Below are positions 21,528 through 23,079 of a stretch of 23,079 nucleotides of DNA, in pieces (within the stretch, counting starts at the first letter, position 1; every line of letters begins with the position of its first letter). This stretch comes from Apostichopus californicus (lineage: Eukaryota; Echinodermata; Holothuroidea; Aspidochirotida; Stichopodidae). A program made the position numbers and the translations under genes. The notes under the pieces are model-generated. The model searched no databases, had not been told where the DNA came from, and saw nothing but the letters and a program-made list of their open reading frames with translations. The DNA lies in the NCBI GenBank assembly GCA_020650975.1, contig JAIPMN010000187.1, positions 1-23,079 on the forward strand, given 5' to 3'.

Positions 21528-21592
21528 ACCAAAGAAATCCATACAACTTGATCCACTCTAAATCCCTTCAGTCCCCTCCTCCCCCCCCCCTC
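21528..21592. repeat. C-tract repeat family, copy 3
   Basis: AAAGAAATCCATACAACTTG and then ATCCACTCTAAAT, followed by CCCTTCAGTCCCCTCC and a C10 tract. It shares ACTTGATCCACTCTAAA exactly with the 20.15-kb copy. Element boundaries are not visible. Confidence 0.6.
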
Positions 21593-21895
21593 ACACGGAG
21601 ACTAGAAAACCGTATGATCATTACGATGTTACCACAAGTGAGTATCACGATTCACTCGGTATGCCGCGATACTATCTTTCCTTCTCGCAAGTTCGTCCGT
21701 TAAAATGATCTGTTGTCGTGTCGCAGTAGCATATATTTACTAATTAAAATATGCTACAAAATAGCATACACTATCTGTCGAGTCTACATTTATCTGCAGT
21801 TTGTATAGTGGAACTGAAATTAGTAAGAGATTTTCTAACCAGCAAACTTATACTTCACTGGTTTTACATATATCAAAAGCTGGTAGAGCATAACA

Positions 21896-21915
21896 ATAGT
21901 ATATATATATACTAT
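21896..21915. repeat. Perfect 20-bp AT-rich palindrome
   Basis: ATAGT, five AT units, then ACTAT. Probably a byproduct of an AT microsatellite. Confidence 0.8.
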
Positions 21916-22704
21916 ATACGCACTTAATAATACTAGAGCTTGAACGATGCTAGTCATATATAATGAGGCCCACACGGACAACGTTGTACTTATACACAGA
22001 CAACGATAATTGTATAGCTATGGCTTTACCAATAACCACGTCGCTGGATTAATTCCCACATAAACATAGAAGCTCAATTTATAGTACAAGACTGTCTGAA
22101 TAATATGGAATTGTAAAATGAGATTCCGCGAGATAACTACTGTCAATATATAATACCGAAAAAGGTGGTACCAGATTATACAGTTTAGATGCTACGCCGC
22201 TTGCTCTGAAAGGCATAAAATTTGCAACTGTACTTTTGAACATACACGCTTCAATCCATCGTGTATTGCGCAATTCCCCAGTCACGCCGGTTCCACGTGG
22301 ATGTACGGTATGTCGCAATGCAGCTCCCGGGTTGAGTAATACTGTACTCAGGTTCAAAGTTTTCTCAAATATGCAATACCGACAGCGTTGATAATTACGG
22401 ATACATAATATAGTGCGTCGTGTATGTACCGTTATGGAAGTATTGTACCTATAGGTAAAACTGGAATATGCCGGTGGGAAGCAGCCAGTCCCTGGAATAA
22501 TGTGTTTCAAAGTGGGGTGTTTTTATAGCAGAAGGTAGACAAGTCCTTTTCAATATCATAATTCTTTTGTTTATGCAGATCTGGAGGAACAAAAAATTAC
22601 TTAAACATTTTATATATTTTGTCATTATTTTGTTTGTATTTCTTAACAATACAACACAATAATGGGTAAAAAAAAGGCATTTACGATTACGAACATATTA
22701 ATAT

Positions 22705-22746
22705 GGGGGAAGGGGGCGGGGGGAGATTGGGCACGGGGAGATTGGG
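22705..22746 (+). other. G-quadruplex-forming motif
   Basis: Runs GGGGG, GGGGG, GGGGGG, GGG, GGGG and GGGG are separated by loops of 2, 1, 5, 4 and 5 nt, meeting the usual four-tract rule. It includes an imperfect duplication of GGGGAGATTGGG. Confidence 0.65.
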
Positions 22747-22774
22747 GAATAACACAGTATACAACGGTCATGAC

Positions 22775-22835
22775 TGTGATCTATCATCACATACTGCAGT
22801 CCTGATGGAAGGGGATGACGGGTTATAGAAGAAAT
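22775..22835 (+). mobile_element. Possible fourth SINE-body fragment
   Basis: ATCATCACATACTGCAGTCC then GATGGAAGGGGATGACGGG resembles the ATGATCACACAG...CAGTCCCGATGCAAGGGGACTGGGG section of the other copies, but the hairpin pairing is lost and nothing downstream aligns well. Weak; it may be chance. Confidence 0.25.
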
Positions 22836-23079
22836 ATGGTCAGTTTGTTACTGAATTAGACACAGAACAATATCTGCATTCTTTGCATGTTGCCTTCAAG
22901 TGAATGGGGTGTAACCAAGCCTGAGTGTTGTCATGGGAGGCGATGGGGTGGGATGGTAGGGTGAGGAGATGGAGATAGCATCACCCGTGCGGGTTGAGCG
23001 CTGTCAAATTTGTTGACTATTTGATGAGTGTAACTGCATTTACCTTCATATGACGACGCGTTTCTCATATTTATATATA

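Larger units (their letters stand above)
15205..23079. other. Gene-poor region upstream of MYC
   Basis: No coding sequence recognised over almost 8 kb. It holds most of the poly-C tracts, the C-tract repeats, one SINE-body copy and possibly a second, palindromes and G-rich motifs. The longest open frame is 143 codons (22079-22510, minus), without a recognisable domain. Distal MYC enhancers could lie here, but the sequence alone does not show them. Confidence 0.6.

Noticed and set aside
647..22296. CACGTG E-boxes as evidence of MYC autoregulation
   Set aside because: Four or so sites in 23 kb is no more than chance, and none is in the proposed promoter.
1..23079. CRISPR array, operon or prokaryotic defence system
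   Set aside because: No spaced direct repeats with unique spacers, no ribosome binding sites or packed genes; the spliced MYC gene shows the DNA is from an animal.

Overview
This is eukaryotic, animal-type DNA: AT-rich, mostly non-coding, with a spliced gene, retroposed elements, a minisatellite, many C/G homopolymer tracts and no operon-like gene packing. The only gene I can name with confidence is a single MYC orthologue on the minus strand. It has the vertebrate-type layout of a non-coding (or nearly so) first exon followed by two coding exons. The protein clearly belongs to the MYC family but is far from any vertebrate paralogue, which suggests an invertebrate. An invertebrate deuterostome such as an echinoderm is my best guess, supported only loosely by repeat style and over-represented TAGGCCTA motifs.

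Layout, left to right. 1-6.9 kb: intergenic DNA with a 20-bp minisatellite (about 1614-1892), two short tandem duplications, a C11 and a G13 tract. 6.94-7.15 kb: a retroposed element that starts with the first ~44 nt of U2 snRNA and continues into a structured SINE-like body, flanked by a 10-bp target-site duplication. 7.73-7.83 kb: a second body copy without the U2 head; a third lies at 18.7 kb and a possible fourth at 22.8 kb. 8-10.3 kb: AT-rich intergenic DNA. 10.3-15.05 kb: the MYC gene, read right to left: candidate promoter (E2F site, GC box, TATA-like and Inr-like elements at 15.04-15.13 kb), candidate exon 1 (14852-15045), intron 1, coding exon 2 (14067-13443), a 2-kb intron 2, coding exon 3 (11448-10781), and a 3'UTR ending near an ATTAAA signal at 10.32 kb. 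15.2-23.1 kb: gene-poor DNA with many poly-C tracts, a small family of C-tract repeats, palindromes and G-rich motifs.

The reconstructed MYC protein is 430 residues. It keeps MYC box I with the PTPPLSP phosphodegron (Thr58/Ser62, by chance the human residue numbers), MYC box II with DCMW, the EEEIDVV box III, a probable box IV, and a C-terminal bHLH-leucine zipper. The two strongest items for follow-up are the U2-headed retroelement with its target-site duplication, and the open, in-frame, ATG-less reading frame in candidate MYC exon 1.
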